In this document: in pieces, positions 14,808 through 23,150 of the stretch
Numbering within the stretch: position 1 is the first letter of the stretch
Layout: each line of letters begins with the position of its first letter
NCBI GenBank assembly: GCA_964530165.1
Contig: CAZGYE010000043.1
Span: 1-25,123, forward strand
Direction of reading: 5' to 3'
DNA length: 25,123 nucleotides
Origin: CAZGYE01 sp964530165
GTDB taxonomy: Bacteria; Planctomycetota; Planctomycetia; Planctomycetales; Planctomycetaceae
Notes under the pieces: model-generated
The model's input: the letters and a program-made list of their open reading frames with translations, nothing else
Database searches by the model: none
Told to the model about the DNA's origin: nothing
Position numbers and translations under genes: made by a program

Positions 14808-15467
14808 ATGCAACTACACGAACAATTTCGGCCGCAACGTTGGGAAGATGTGATCGGACAGGACAAGGTGATCGAGAAGATTCGCACGGTTGCCCGTCGC
14901 GGACTGTCGGGCCGGGCCTACTGGATCAGCGGGCCGAGTGGTGCCGGCAAGACAACGATCGGCCGGCTCATTGCTGCCGAAGTCGCGGATGACTTTTGCA
15001 CCGAGGAGATCGACGCGACCGACTTGACGCCGGCAGCGCTTCGTAACTTGGAGCGCTCGATGCGATGCCGGGGATTCGGTGACTCAGGCAAAACCGGCCG
15101 CGCCTATCTGGTCAACGAAGCCCACGGACTGCGAAAGGACACGATACGGCAACTGCTGGTCGTGCTGGAACGGTTGCCGGCGCATGTCGTGTTCGTGTTC
15201 ACGACAACGTGCGATGGGCAGGAATCACTGTTCGACGACTACGACGACGCTCATCCGCTGCTGTCTCGCTGCATCCGGCTCGAATTGAGCCGGCGTGGAC
15301 TGGCCGAACCGTTCGCCAGACGGGCGCAGGAAATCGCACGAGCGGAAGGATTAGACGGGAAACCGCTAGCAAACTACGTGAAATTAGCCCAGAAACACCG
15401 CAACAACATGCGGGCAATGCTGCAATCCATCGAAGCCGGCGACATGTTGGCCGGCGATACGAAGTGA
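14808..15467 (+). CDS. Clamp-loader-like AAA+ ATPase (DnaX/RFC type)
   Basis: A 219-residue protein. It opens with the clamp-loader signature HEQFRPQRWEDVIGQDKVIE at 4-23. Walker A is GPSGAGKT at 42-49. Walker B ends in NEAH at 103-106, with Asn where Asp is usual. A sensor-1-like strand is VFVFTTT near 128-134. It is short, lacking the collar domain of host DnaX. ATG 14808 follows AAGGGAGAA. An in-frame ATG at 14748 overlaps the -10 box and cannot be the start. It may load a host or element replication clamp, or remodel protein-DNA complexes. It is first in the XRE-controlled operon. Confidence 0.85.
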   Translation: MQLHEQFRPQRWEDVIGQDKVIEKIRTVARRGLSGRAYWISGPSGAGKTTIGRLIAAEVADDFCTEEIDATDLTPAALRNLERSMRCRGFGDSGKTGRAYLVNEAHGLRKDTIRQLLVVLERLPAHVVFVFTTTCDGQESLFDDYDDAHPLLSRCIRLELSRRGLAEPFARRAQEIARAEGLDGKPLANYVKLAQKHRNNMRAMLQSIEAGDMLAGDTK

Positions 15468-15540
15468 GCCGCTGCGGACTGGAACTCCACAACGGCTCGT
15501 GTCACTCCCCAAGCCCAGTCTGTCTGAAAGGGAAAGAGCA

Positions 15541-16386
15541 ATGACGGTACGATTCTACGGCAAAGCAGAAGCAGCAGCAAAGGCAATTCTGGATGCTTTC
15601 CAGGATCCACAGGAACTACCGAACGCATTGGCGCCGGTTTTCATCCGGCGGAAAGACAACGTGCCTTGCCGGGCGTGGTCGTGGTCGAATCAACTGATTA
15701 CGGCCATTCACGGCCATGCCGACGCTCGTGGGTTCCGCCAGTGGCAGGAAGTCGGCCGGCATGTGAAGAAAGGCGAGCGGGGATTCCCGATTCTGGTTCC
15801 GCTCACGAAACGGATCGAGCAGACCGACGCCGAGACCGGTGAGAAGTCGGAACGAGTCGCCGTGGTCGGCTTCAAACACGCGATCGTCTTCGGGCTGTCG
15901 CAGACTGACGGCGAGCCGCTCCCGCCGCCTGATCCGGACGTCTGCCAGTGGATCGAATCACTGCCGCTTCTGGATGTGGCGTGCGAGTGGGAGATTTCGG
16001 TCGAAGCGTACAACGGCCGCACCGGCGCGGCGCTCGGCAAGTATCGGCACGGCCAGTCGATCGCCTTGGGTGTCGAGAACCTCTCGACCTGGGCACACGA
16101 GATGATCCACGCGGCCGACGATCGGCTTGGAAAACTGACGGAGCGCGGCCAGCACTGGCGGAGCGAGACCGTCGCGGAATTGGGCGGGGCCGTGCTGCTC
16201 GCGATCCTGGGCCACGACCACGACGCCGACCTGGGCGGCTGTTGGGACTATGTGACGGCTTACGCCAAGGACGCCGGCATCGAGCCGCTCGTGGCCTGTC
16301 AACGGGTCTTGAAGCGGACATGTGACGCCGTGGCCTTGATTCTGGACACGGCCGAGAGTCTGGCCGAGCCGACCGCCGTGGCCTGA
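15541..16386 (+). CDS. ArdC-like antirestriction protein with zincin domain
   Basis: A 281-residue protein with two parts. The N-terminal ~125 residues resemble the ArdC single-strand DNA-binding domain: WSWSNQLITAIHGHADARGF, WQEVGRHVKKGERG. The C-terminal part has the metalloprotease motif HEMIH at 186-190 with a downstream glutamate in ETVAELGG (209-216). ArdC proteins of plasmids and islands protect incoming single-stranded DNA from restriction. ATG 15541 follows GAAAGGGAAAG. It lies 73 bp after the AAA+ gene in the same operon, next to a putative defence operon on the same strand. Confidence 0.85.
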   Translation: MTVRFYGKAEAAAKAILDAFQDPQELPNALAPVFIRRKDNVPCRAWSWSNQLITAIHGHADARGFRQWQEVGRHVKKGERGFPILVPLTKRIEQTDAETGEKSERVAVVGFKHAIVFGLSQTDGEPLPPPDPDVCQWIESLPLLDVACEWEISVEAYNGRTGAALGKYRHGQSIALGVENLSTWAHEMIHAADDRLGKLTERGQHWRSETVAELGGAVLLAILGHDHDADLGGCWDYVTAYAKDAGIEPLVACQRVLKRTCDAVALILDTAESLAEPTAVA

Positions 16387-16397
16387 CGGGCGATGCT

Positions 16398-16441
16398 GCG
16401 GGCGGGGATGGCCGAAAGTGTAAAGGGTCATTCCCGCCCGC
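16398..16441. terminator. Strong hairpin after the ArdC-like gene
   Basis: GCGGGCGGGGATG (16398-16410) pairs with CATTCCCGCCCGC (16429-16441), 13 bp with one G-T, around an 18-base loop. No T tract follows, so it may slow or process transcripts rather than act as a classical intrinsic terminator. Confidence 0.5.
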
Positions 16442-16540
16442 GATCAGCCGGTTTTGACCACGAGATTTCACGACTTACGGCGACGAAAAAGCGTAACGCC
16501 TCGACTACAGATCAGATTTGACAACTGCGGGGGATTCATC

Positions 16541-17176
16541 ATGCAGCACATTGCGATCTACATCCGGGTCAGCACCCGGAAACAGGACACGAGGAGCCAG
16601 GAACCGGACCTGAAACGCTGGGGCGAAGCCTACGCCGACGGGACGCCGGTCAAGTGGTATCGCGACAAAGCGACCGGCAAGACGATGGACCGGCCTGGCT
16701 GGAACCGGCTGGAAGCCGCCATCGACGCGGGCAGAGTGCGAACGGTGGTCGTATGGCGGCTTGACCGGCTGGGGCGAACGGCAAGCGGGTTGACGGCGCT
16801 GTTCGAGAAATTGACAACCCGCAAGATCGGGTTGGTCTCGATTCGGGACGGACTGGACTTGACGACGCCGGCCGGCCGGCTGATAGCCAACGTGCTGGCC
16901 TCGGTCGCCGCCTACGAGAACGAAGTCCGGTCAGAGCGAATCGTCGCCGGGCAGGCAGCCGCACGGGCCGCAGGGAAACGATGGGGCGGTTCTGAGAAGG
17001 GCCGGCGGGTGAAAGTGACCGCCGAGCAGGTCGAGACCATCCGCCGACTTCGCGTGGAACGAAGAACGATCACTGCGATTGCACGGGCCGTGGGGTTGAG
17101 TCGGCCGACGGTATATTCGGTCCTACGGAATTGCGCCGGGCGGTCGAATGGGACCAAGACACGCGGAAGTGAGTGA
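16541..17176 (+). CDS. Serine resolvase/invertase (Tn3 resolvase type)
   Basis: A 211-residue recombinase with an intact active site: YIRVSTRKQDT with Ser11, and WRLDRLGR at 72-79 with the expected arginines. The catalytic domain runs to ~140 (AYENEVRSERIVAGQAAARA). A C-terminal helix-turn-helix lies at ~170-205 (TITAIARAVGLSRPTVYSVL). Normal length for the family. ATG 16541 follows GGGGGA. It would cut a palindromic res site by a Ser-linked mechanism. The 50-bp palindrome 250 bp downstream is a candidate site. Confidence 0.93.
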   Translation: MQHIAIYIRVSTRKQDTRSQEPDLKRWGEAYADGTPVKWYRDKATGKTMDRPGWNRLEAAIDAGRVRTVVVWRLDRLGRTASGLTALFEKLTTRKIGLVSIRDGLDLTTPAGRLIANVLASVAAYENEVRSERIVAGQAAARAAGKRWGGSEKGRRVKVTAEQVETIRRLRVERRTITAIARAVGLSRPTVYSVLRNCAGRSNGTKTRGSE

Positions 17177-17425
17177 GCGACAGTCTTCGCGGGCATGATT
17201 TCGTGGTCCAATTTTTCCACGCCAACACGGGACGGCGGCGGCACTATGGGAGGAATGGCTGCCCTGGGATGCATATACAATTTCCGCGCGTACTTTCGCG
17301 GCTACGAAAAAGATTTCCGCTCCTCGGACTGCTCCGTGAAGCGGTTTTCCACCTGCGGGGGCCGTTGCGGAGCAGAAGAAACCGGGAGCAGGAGTGCACA
17401 CCGAATACTGCCCATCCTACCAAAG
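17177..17425. other. Stretch after the resolvase, no gene supported
   Basis: Two overlapping plus-strand frames (17173-17430 and 17195-17458) pass through. Neither shows a recognisable domain, and one ends inside the palindrome. A GTG overlapping the resolvase stop could start the first frame, but coding is not convincing. Confidence 0.4.
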
Positions 17426-17479
17426 AATAACGGCGGCATTCCCTATAATATATTATAGGGTTTACCGCCGTTATTTTGG
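17426..17479. repeat. 50-bp palindrome, copy B
   Basis: Outer arms AATAACGGCGG (17426-17436) and CCGCCGTTATT (17465-17475) enclose CATT and TTTA blocks and a perfect 20-bp centre, CCCTATAATATATTATAGGG (17441-17460). All arms share one symmetry axis between 17450 and 17451. A close copy in the same orientation is at 5397-5450. It could be a recombination (res/att-like) site or a bidirectional terminator. Confidence 0.85.
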
Positions 17480-17811
17480 CCTGTGGTCGAGGCTGTCTTC
17501 CGCAAAACACCTATCTTCCGGTCCTGATTTGGCCCCGTCTTCCGGTGCTACTCGGGCAGGCCGGACTGTTGTTTCTTGTGCCGATCTTCGGCATCGGATG
17601 GGGCTGGTGCTGTCGCGACTCGGCCGATACTCGCGACGCACAGTTTCGCGACCGCTCGTCTGGATTGGCCCTCGGCGCCGAACTCGAACGCGGCGATCAT
17701 GGTCTGGTCGTCTGGACGACGATGGGGGTTTCCACCTGGAACAACTTCAAGCAAACGGTCCGCGACTGGATCAAACGGGACATCACGTTCCACTGGCTGA
17801 TTCGCGGTTAG
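17476..17811 (+). CDS. Possible small membrane protein, unknown
   Basis: The frame ends with TAG at 17809-17811. It contains a hydrophobic stretch (LLGQAGLLFLVPIFGIGWGW, ~25-45) and a C-terminal part with good high-GC codon use (WNNFKQTVRDWIKRDITFHW). No family is recognised and the start is unclear (a TTG at 17476 is the most upstream). A minus-strand frame (17548-18063) overlaps it, so coding is uncertain. Confidence 0.3.
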   Translation: MACGRGCLPQNTYLPVLIWPRLPVLLGQAGLLFLVPIFGIGWGWCCRDSADTRDAQFRDRSSGLALGAELERGDHGLVVWTTMGVSTWNNFKQTVRDWIKRDITFHWLIRG

Positions 17812-18105
17812 CGGTGGTCGTGCATAAACGGTGAGCTTGCCGGCCGGGTTCTCCGCTTCATCGAGTCCAACCACGTACCGTTGATTTCGGCCGCGAGCGA
17901 GTACGAACGGTGGAGCGAGGCCAGTCGTGTCGCAATGAACGGGTTTGCGACGACGGTGACCATCCCGACTCTCTGGTTTGAAACCGAGATGCGGGATGCC
18001 GTTCCAAAATGCCAATTTTCGCCACGATGCCCGTTCCAAACGGACCAAAACTCTCTGGTTCACAGGCGGCCGTTGAGTAACGGGACGTTTCGGAACGGTG
18101 GCCGT
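17812..18105. other. Non-coding stretch with short repeats before the IS
   Basis: Contains a direct repeat ACTCTCTGGTT at 17968-17978 and 18050-18060, and an imperfect inverted repeat CCGTTCCAAACG (18031-18042) against CGTTTCGGAACGG (18086-18098). The end of this stretch was contiguous with 19377 onward before the IS inserted, so it may hold upstream control sequence of the helicase operon. Confidence 0.45.
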
Positions 18106-18115
18106 AAGAGATAGT
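18106..18115. repeat. Target-site duplication, left copy
   Basis: AAGAGATAGT lies immediately outside the left inverted repeat and is identical to 19367-19376. A 10-bp duplication fits ISAs1-type elements. Confidence 0.93.
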
Positions 18116-19366
18116 CAGGGCCAGCTAGTTTTTCAAGATGCCGAGTTTGGTAAAGAGGTGATCGACTTTGAAGGCGTGTTCACGCAGGGCTTTGGCGATG
18201 TTGGTGCAATCGAGACAGCGTAGTAGGCTGATGGCCGCGTTGCGGAAACCGCTGAAGATTTGTGGAGCCGCTCCTTTGCGGATGCGGCAACGGTCTTCGT
18301 CCATGGTCACGTCGCGCACCCAATGCAGACGGTTTTCGATGTGCCACAGGCCACGCCACCACGCAAGAAGTTGTTCAGCATCGGCGTGGGTGCGTGGAAC
18401 GCTGCTGATCGCGTATTGAACTTCCGTGGTTTCCTCGCCTTTTCGGTGTGTCGTGCGAACCAGGCGACACACCTGAGCCACGTCGGGCCAATCGAGAAAA
18501 TCATTCAGCACAGTCGTACTCGTCAGCGTGCGTCGTTCCAGTCGGCCGCGGTTCTTCTCGAAGGTTTCGGCGGTCTGTCGGTCTTCCTCGAATTCACGCC
18601 CAACGCAGGGGGGAAAAGGCCTTCGCGTCGGCGAAGGCTGCAGCAATATCGCGTCGTAGTTGTGGTTGATTGTTCTTGACCACCACAAAGTAGTGGCCGC
18701 CGCCGTCACGAATCTTCTGGCAGATTTCTGTTTGACAGAATATCGCGTCGCCGACGATCACCCGGCCTCGCAGCACCAGCGACTGTAAAAGTTGCAACGC
18801 GGCCTTGTGCTCGTTCGTCTTTTGATCGACGGCCAACTGATGCAGCACGCAGCCGGTCTGTTGATCCAACGCGGCCAACAGATGAATCAGTCGCCGGTGA
18901 GACTGTATGGTGCCACGCAAAGTCTTGCCGTCGAAGCAAACAGCCTGCAATGAGTCCTCGGACAACGTCTTCTCCAGTCCGTTCTCCATCCACCGCGCGA
19001 GAACCTTCTCGAAGGAATCCGGGCAAAGTCGCATCAACAGATTCCGAAAAGCACTCCGTTTCGGAGGCCGACGTGTAAAACCCAACATGTGCCAAACCTC
19101 GACCGGCTGCAAATGCAGCCACTCGGCGATGGCGTCATAACCGCGAGCACCGGACAGAATTGCGCAACAACTGCGGTCAGCATGGCCACCAGAGAATGGC
19201 GTCGTCCCTGAAGCCCACGAGGATCAGGAACTTGCGCCAAATAGGCGAGCAAACTCCTCGCGGGAGCAGGATTCAAAGTTCAAACCTCCTTCAGAAGTCA
19301 AAAGGGCAACCTCAAACTCACCCACAAGCATGCAAATCCCGTGCCTTCAAAAAGTGGCTGACCCTG
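18116..19366 (-). mobile_element. ISAs1-family-like insertion sequence, 1251 bp
   Basis: Inverted repeats: the left end 18116-18137 begins CAGGGCCAGC, and the right end 19345-19366 read inward begins CAGGGTCAGC. They match at about 18 of 22 positions. The perfect 10-bp target duplication AAGAGATAGT lies outside both ends. The single transposase gene on the minus strand is frameshifted. Size and duplication length fit the ISAs1 group. It lies between the resolvase region and the helicase operon, about 80 bp upstream of the operon's first gene. Confidence 0.93.
18125..19276 (-). pseudogene. ISAs1-type DDE transposase, two frameshifts
   Basis: It starts at a TTG at 19276 with a perfect AAGGAGG ribosome site. 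The N-terminal part (LLAYLAQVPDPRGLQGRRHS) is in one frame, the middle in a second from about 19167, and the end returns to the first frame at the CCCCCC run 18608-18613. The first break fits loss of one T in GTTGTTGC. Joined, the protein shows the DDE residues: Asp in CFDGKTLRG, Asp in IVGDAIFCQ, Glu in VTMDEDRCR. The two shifts cancel overall, but stops occur in between, so the transposase is probably inactive unless the breaks are assembly errors. Slippage at the C-run is possible. Confidence 0.88.
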
Positions 19367-19376
19367 AAGAGATAGT
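19367..19376. repeat. Target-site duplication, right copy
   Basis: AAGAGATAGT, directly after the right inverted repeat, identical to 18106-18115. Confidence 0.93.
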
Positions 19377-19458
19377 CCCACATACTGTTTCCGGCGCGCA
19401 TAGTTTGGTAGAGTCCGGAATTGTTCATTCGCGACCGAGAATCGCCGGGAGCAGATTC

Positions 19459-19668
19459 GTGAGGAAGTTGGACGAGTACCTCAAGATTGCTGAGGCGGCC
19501 CGGTTTCTGGGTGTCAGTCAAAACACCTTGCGGAAGTGGGCCGACGAAGGTCGGATTCCAGTCCGAGTCAACCCGGCGAACGGTTACCGGCTGTTTCGTC
19601 GCGAAGACTTGGAGTCTTTCCTGAAAGAAACCGCGAAACCGACAGTGAAGAAGCGGACGAGACGGTGA
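19459..19668 (+). CDS. Small MerR/excisionase-type DNA-binding protein
   Basis: A 69-residue protein: EYLKIAEAARFLGVSQNTLR, KWADEGRIPVRVNPANGYRL, FRREDLESFL, a complete MerR-like winged helix, then a basic tail (KPTVKKRTRR). The GTG at 19459 has CGGGAG 8 bases upstream. A longer frame from 19330 would begin inside the IS and is rejected. It lies 35 bp before the helicase gene and most likely regulates the operon or guides its proteins to DNA. Confidence 0.85.
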   Translation: MRKLDEYLKIAEAARFLGVSQNTLRKWADEGRIPVRVNPANGYRLFRREDLESFLKETAKPTVKKRTRR

Positions 19669-19703
19669 TGTTGTGAAGCACCTCTCGTGAGAGAGCAGAC
19701 GAG

Positions 19704-22700
19704 ATGAGTCCACCAAACAGCGAGATCAAGCCCGGCAACATTGTCACCGGTCCGACGCTCCCGGAACCGATCGAGGTGCTGGCGACAGTACCGATGGGCG
19801 AGTCGCTCAAGGTGATCGGGCGCGGTCGAAACACGGGCATGACCCACGATCCCGTGCTCACACCGACGCAGCTTGCACAATTGACGGTATCCGCAGATCG
19901 CGAGCCGTTCGATGGCGACGCCCGCCTGTTTCGGCTTGGCATCGAGGCTCAACGTCTGGGGCTTGCTTACGAGTACGATCCGTTCTTCTCGTTGTCGATT
20001 GCTCGCGTTGATCCGTTGCCGCATCAGCTTGAGGCCGTTTACAGCTACTTCATGAAGCTGCCCCGAATCCGCTTCCTCCTCGCCGACGATCCGGGAGCCG
20101 GCAAGACGATCATGGCCGGCCTGTTGCTAAAGGAATTGAAAGCTCGTGGGCTGGTCAAGCGAGTGCTGATTGTGACCCCCGCCAGTCTGACGTTTCAGTG
20201 GCAGCGGGAAATGGCGGACAAGTTCCGGGAACGGTTCGACGTTATTCGCGGCGACGTGCTGAGGGCCAACTACGGCCAGAACCCGTGGCAGGAACGGGAT
20301 CAGGTTGTCACGTCGGTTTCCTGGGTGTCGATCGTCGAGGATGCCCGCGATAGCCTGCTGCGTTCGCGCTGGGACCTGATAATCGTGGACGAAGCCCACA
20401 AGATGAGCGCTCGGTCGGAAGATCACAAGACGTACGCCTACCGCCTGGGTGAGTCGCTTTCAAAGATGACTGACCACTATCTATTGATGACCGCCACGCC
20501 GCACAAAGGCGACCCCGACCACTTCCGACGTTTCCTCGCCCTGCTCGATGCCGACGTCTACGGCAGTATTCAGAGCCTGGAACAAGCGATGCGCGAGCAA
20601 GAAGCACCGTTTTACCTGAGGCGTACCAAAGAGGCGTTGGTCACATTTCCCGATCCCGAAACCGGCGAGGTCCACAAGCTGTTCACGAAACGTGAAGTCC
20701 GCAGCGCCGCGTTTGACCTCGACGGCGAAGAACTTGACTTCTACGACGATCTCACGCGGTTCGTGGAAGATCAATCGTACGCTGCTGCCCAGGATCAATC
20801 GGCCCGCGGACGCGCGGTCGGCTTCACGATGGCGATGCTCCAGCGACGAATGGCATCGTCGATCTACGCAGTGCGACGCAGCCTCGAACGCATGCGCACC
20901 CGTCGCGAGAAGATCCTTGCCGATCCCGAGGCGTACCGGCAGGAGCAGATTCAGCGCAAGATGCCTGAAGACTTCGACGAGCTCGACGCCGAGGAACAGC
21001 AGCAGATCATCGACCAGTTGGAAGGCGAAGTGCTTTCTGTCGATCCGACCGTGTTGCGTGAGGAAATCGCTCGGCTCACCAGCCTGATCGAACAGGCGTG
21101 CCAGCTTGAGGCCCGTGACGTTCAGACGAAACTGACCAAGCTGCGATCGGTTCTGAACGAAGAAGGCATTTTCAACGACCCGAGCATGAAACTGCTGATC
21201 TTTACCGAGCACAAAGACACGCTCGACTATCTGGCGGGCAACGGCAAGGACGGTCGGCCGCTCGGCAAGTTGATCGAGTGGGGCCTGACTGTCACACAAA
21301 TCCACGGCGGCATGAAGATTGGCGATCGCGATACGGCAGGCACTCGCATCTATGCCGAACGTGAGTTCAAGGAAAGCTGTCAGATACTCGTCGCGACCGA
21401 GGCAGCCGGCGAAGGCATCAACCTTCAGTTCTGCTGGTTGATGATCAACTTCGATATTCCTTGGAACCCGGTTCGATTGGAGCAACGCGTCGGTCGCATC
21501 CACCGCTACGGCCAGGAGAAGGACTGCCTGATTTTCAACTTTGTGGCGCAGAACACGCGCGAAGGCCGTGTGCTCCACAAACTGCACGAGCGGCTGGCGG
21601 AAATTCGCCGCGATCTGGGCTCGGATCAGGTGTTCGACGTCGTCGGCGAAGTCTTTCCGGCCAATCAGCTCGAACGCATGCTCCGCGACATGTATGCCCG
21701 ACAGACCGACGTTCACAAGATCGAGGACCGCATCGTTCGCGACGTCAGCCCCGAGAAGTTTCGTGCCATCACGGAATCGACACTCGAAGGTCTCGCCAAG
21801 AAGGAACTCAACCTGTCCGCCATGATCGGCAAGAGTGCCGAGGCCAAAGAGCGACGACTGGTCCCGGAAGTGGTCGAGCAGTTCTTTGTCGATGCCGGCC
21901 CTGAGTGTGGCCTGCGGCCGAAGCAGACCGGCAAGGACAGCCACATTTATCGCATCGGCAAGACGCCTCGTAATCTGCTGCCGATCGGCGATGCGCAGGA
22001 AGATCGTTTCGGCCGGCTGGGACGGGAATACAAACAGATCGCGTTCAATAAGGATTATCTTCGAGACGATCCGACGCTCGACTGGGTAACGCCCGGTCAT
22101 CCGCTGTTCGAGGTCGTGCGCGGCGACATCATTCGCCGCACCGAAGACCATCTTAACAGGGGAGCGGTCTTCTTCGACCTGCATCGCCACGATCCCGCCT
22201 TACTCGACCTGTTCGTAGCGTCAGTCAAAGACGGGCGCGGACGCACATTGCATCGTCGGTTGTTCGCTGTCGAGACATCACTGGGCGGTGAGATGACACT
22301 GCATGAGCCGACCTTCCTGTTAGACATCGCTCCGGCCCCTGCCGGGACAAGCGGGCCGGCAGCCAATGTCACCTTGCCGGATCGTCACCGCGTCGAGCAG
22401 TTCCTTTACGAGCAGACGCTGGCACCGTGGGGCGAAAAGGTTGCCGAAGAACGGCTGGACGAAGTCGACCGCATCCGGCGTCACGTGGAAATCAGCCTTA
22501 ACGCATTGATCGACCGCGCACAGGTTCAGCAGGCTGAATACCTGAGACGACAGATCGAGGGCCAAACCGTTCCTGGGCTGGACGGCCTGATCGCGCAAGC
22601 CGAGCAACATCTGGACGAATTGAACAACCGATTGGAATCCCGAAAACGGGAACTGGAACTGGAGCGACATTGCTCCATTTCTGACATCACGCACCTTGGT

Positions 22701-23150
22701 CGCGCGTGGGTCGTCCCGCTCCCGGAACGAAGCAGTCCACAGATTGCACCAATGGTCCGCGACGACGAAATTGAACGCATTGCCGTCGAACGGGCCACGC
22801 GACACGAGGAATCACGCGGCTGGGTCGTCGAAAGCGTGGAATCAGAGAACCGCGGATTTGATCTGATTTCCCGTCGTCCACACCCCGAAGATCCGCAGAC
22901 GTTCATCGAGGTCCGGTTCATCGAAGTCAAGGGTCGCGCTGGCGTGGGTATCGTAGCGTTGAGTGAAAACGAATACCGCACAGCTGAACGACTGAAGGGC
23001 GACTTTTGGCTCTATACGGTTTTCAACTGTGCTGGCACACCGGAACTGCACATCGTCCAGAACCCTGCTCGACTCGGCTGGCAGCCGGTGATGGCTGTCG
23101 AGCATTACCAACTTCAGCCACAGGTCATTCAGGCGGAGAAAATGAAGTGA
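19704..23150 (+). CDS. SNF2-family helicase with C-terminal DUF3883-like domain (DrmD-like)
   Basis: A 1148-residue protein. The SNF2 ATPase core shows PLPHQLEAV ahead of Walker A DDPGAGKT at 128-135, then VTPASLTFQW, DEAH at 229-232 and MTATPHKG at 262-269. A charged helical insert spans ~390-490. The helicase C half (~500-620) contains LIFTEHKDTLDYL, VATEAAGEGINLQFC and RLEQRVGRIHRYGQ. Another helical region precedes a DUF3883-like domain at ~1037-1135: SENRGFDLISR, FIEVRFIEVKGRAG, LSENEYRTAERL. That pattern resembles a restriction-nuclease-type fold. This architecture is known from defence loci, notably DrmD of class 1 DISARM. It shares a GTGA overlap with the next gene. Likely translocates on invading DNA. 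Confidence 0.92.
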   Translation: MSPPNSEIKPGNIVTGPTLPEPIEVLATVPMGESLKVIGRGRNTGMTHDPVLTPTQLAQLTVSADREPFDGDARLFRLGIEAQRLGLAYEYDPFFSLSIARVDPLPHQLEAVYSYFMKLPRIRFLLADDPGAGKTIMAGLLLKELKARGLVKRVLIVTPASLTFQWQREMADKFRERFDVIRGDVLRANYGQNPWQERDQVVTSVSWVSIVEDARDSLLRSRWDLIIVDEAHKMSARSEDHKTYAYRLGESLSKMTDHYLLMTATPHKGDPDHFRRFLALLDADVYGSIQSLEQAMREQEAPFYLRRTKEALVTFPDPETGEVHKLFTKREVRSAAFDLDGEELDFYDDLTRFVEDQSYAAAQDQSARGRAVGFTMAMLQRRMASSIYAVRRSLERMRTRREKILADPEAYRQEQIQRKMPEDFDELDAEEQQQIIDQLEGEVLSVDPTVLREEIARLTSLIEQACQLEARDVQTKLTKLRSVLNEEGIFNDPSMKLLIFTEHKDTLDYLAGNGKDGRPLGKLIEWGLTVTQIHGGMKIGDRDTAGTRIYAEREFKESCQILVATEAAGEGINLQFCWLMINFDIPWNPVRLEQRVGRIHRYGQEKDCLIFNFVAQNTREGRVLHKLHERLAEIRRDLGSDQVFDVVGEVFPANQLERMLRDMYARQTDVHKIEDRIVRDVSPEKFRAITESTLEGLAKKELNLSAMIGKSAEAKERRLVPEVVEQFFVDAGPECGLRPKQTGKDSHIYRIGKTPRNLLPIGDAQEDRFGRLGREYKQIAFNKDYLRDDPTLDWVTPGHPLFEVVRGDIIRRTEDHLNRGAVFFDLHRHDPALLDLFVASVKDGRGRTLHRRLFAVETSLGGEMTLHEPTFLLDIAPAPAGTSGPAANVTLPDRHRVEQFLYEQTLAPWGEKVAEERLDEVDRIRRHVEISLNALIDRAQVQQAEYLRRQIEGQTVPGLDGLIAQAEQHLDELNNRLESRKRELELERHCSISDITHLGRAWVVPLPERSSPQIAPMVRDDEIERIAVERATRHEESRGWVVESVESENRGFDLISRRPHPEDPQTFIEVRFIEVKGRAGVGIVALSENEYRTAERLKGDFWLYTVFNCAGTPELHIVQNPARLGWQPVMAVEHYQLQPQVIQAEKMK

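Noticed and set aside
17426..17479. Palindrome read simply as a transcription terminator
   Set aside because: It could terminate, but the close copy inside an open helicase gene and the symmetric AT core do not fit a terminator-only role.
17548..18063. A 171-codon minus-strand frame after the resolvase
   Set aside because: No motif, competes with a plus-strand frame of better codon pattern, and overlaps short repeats.
19251..19264. ACTCCTCGCGGGAGCA resembles the tRNA-Lys tail and might be the second attachment site
   Set aside because: Only about 13 bases match, and they lie inside the IS transposase coding sequence, where the encoded peptide explains them.
20481..22190. A 569-codon open frame on the minus strand opposite the SNF2 helicase gene
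   Set aside because: It is antisense to a gene with clear helicase motifs and arises from GC-rich codon bias. Its translation shows no family motif.
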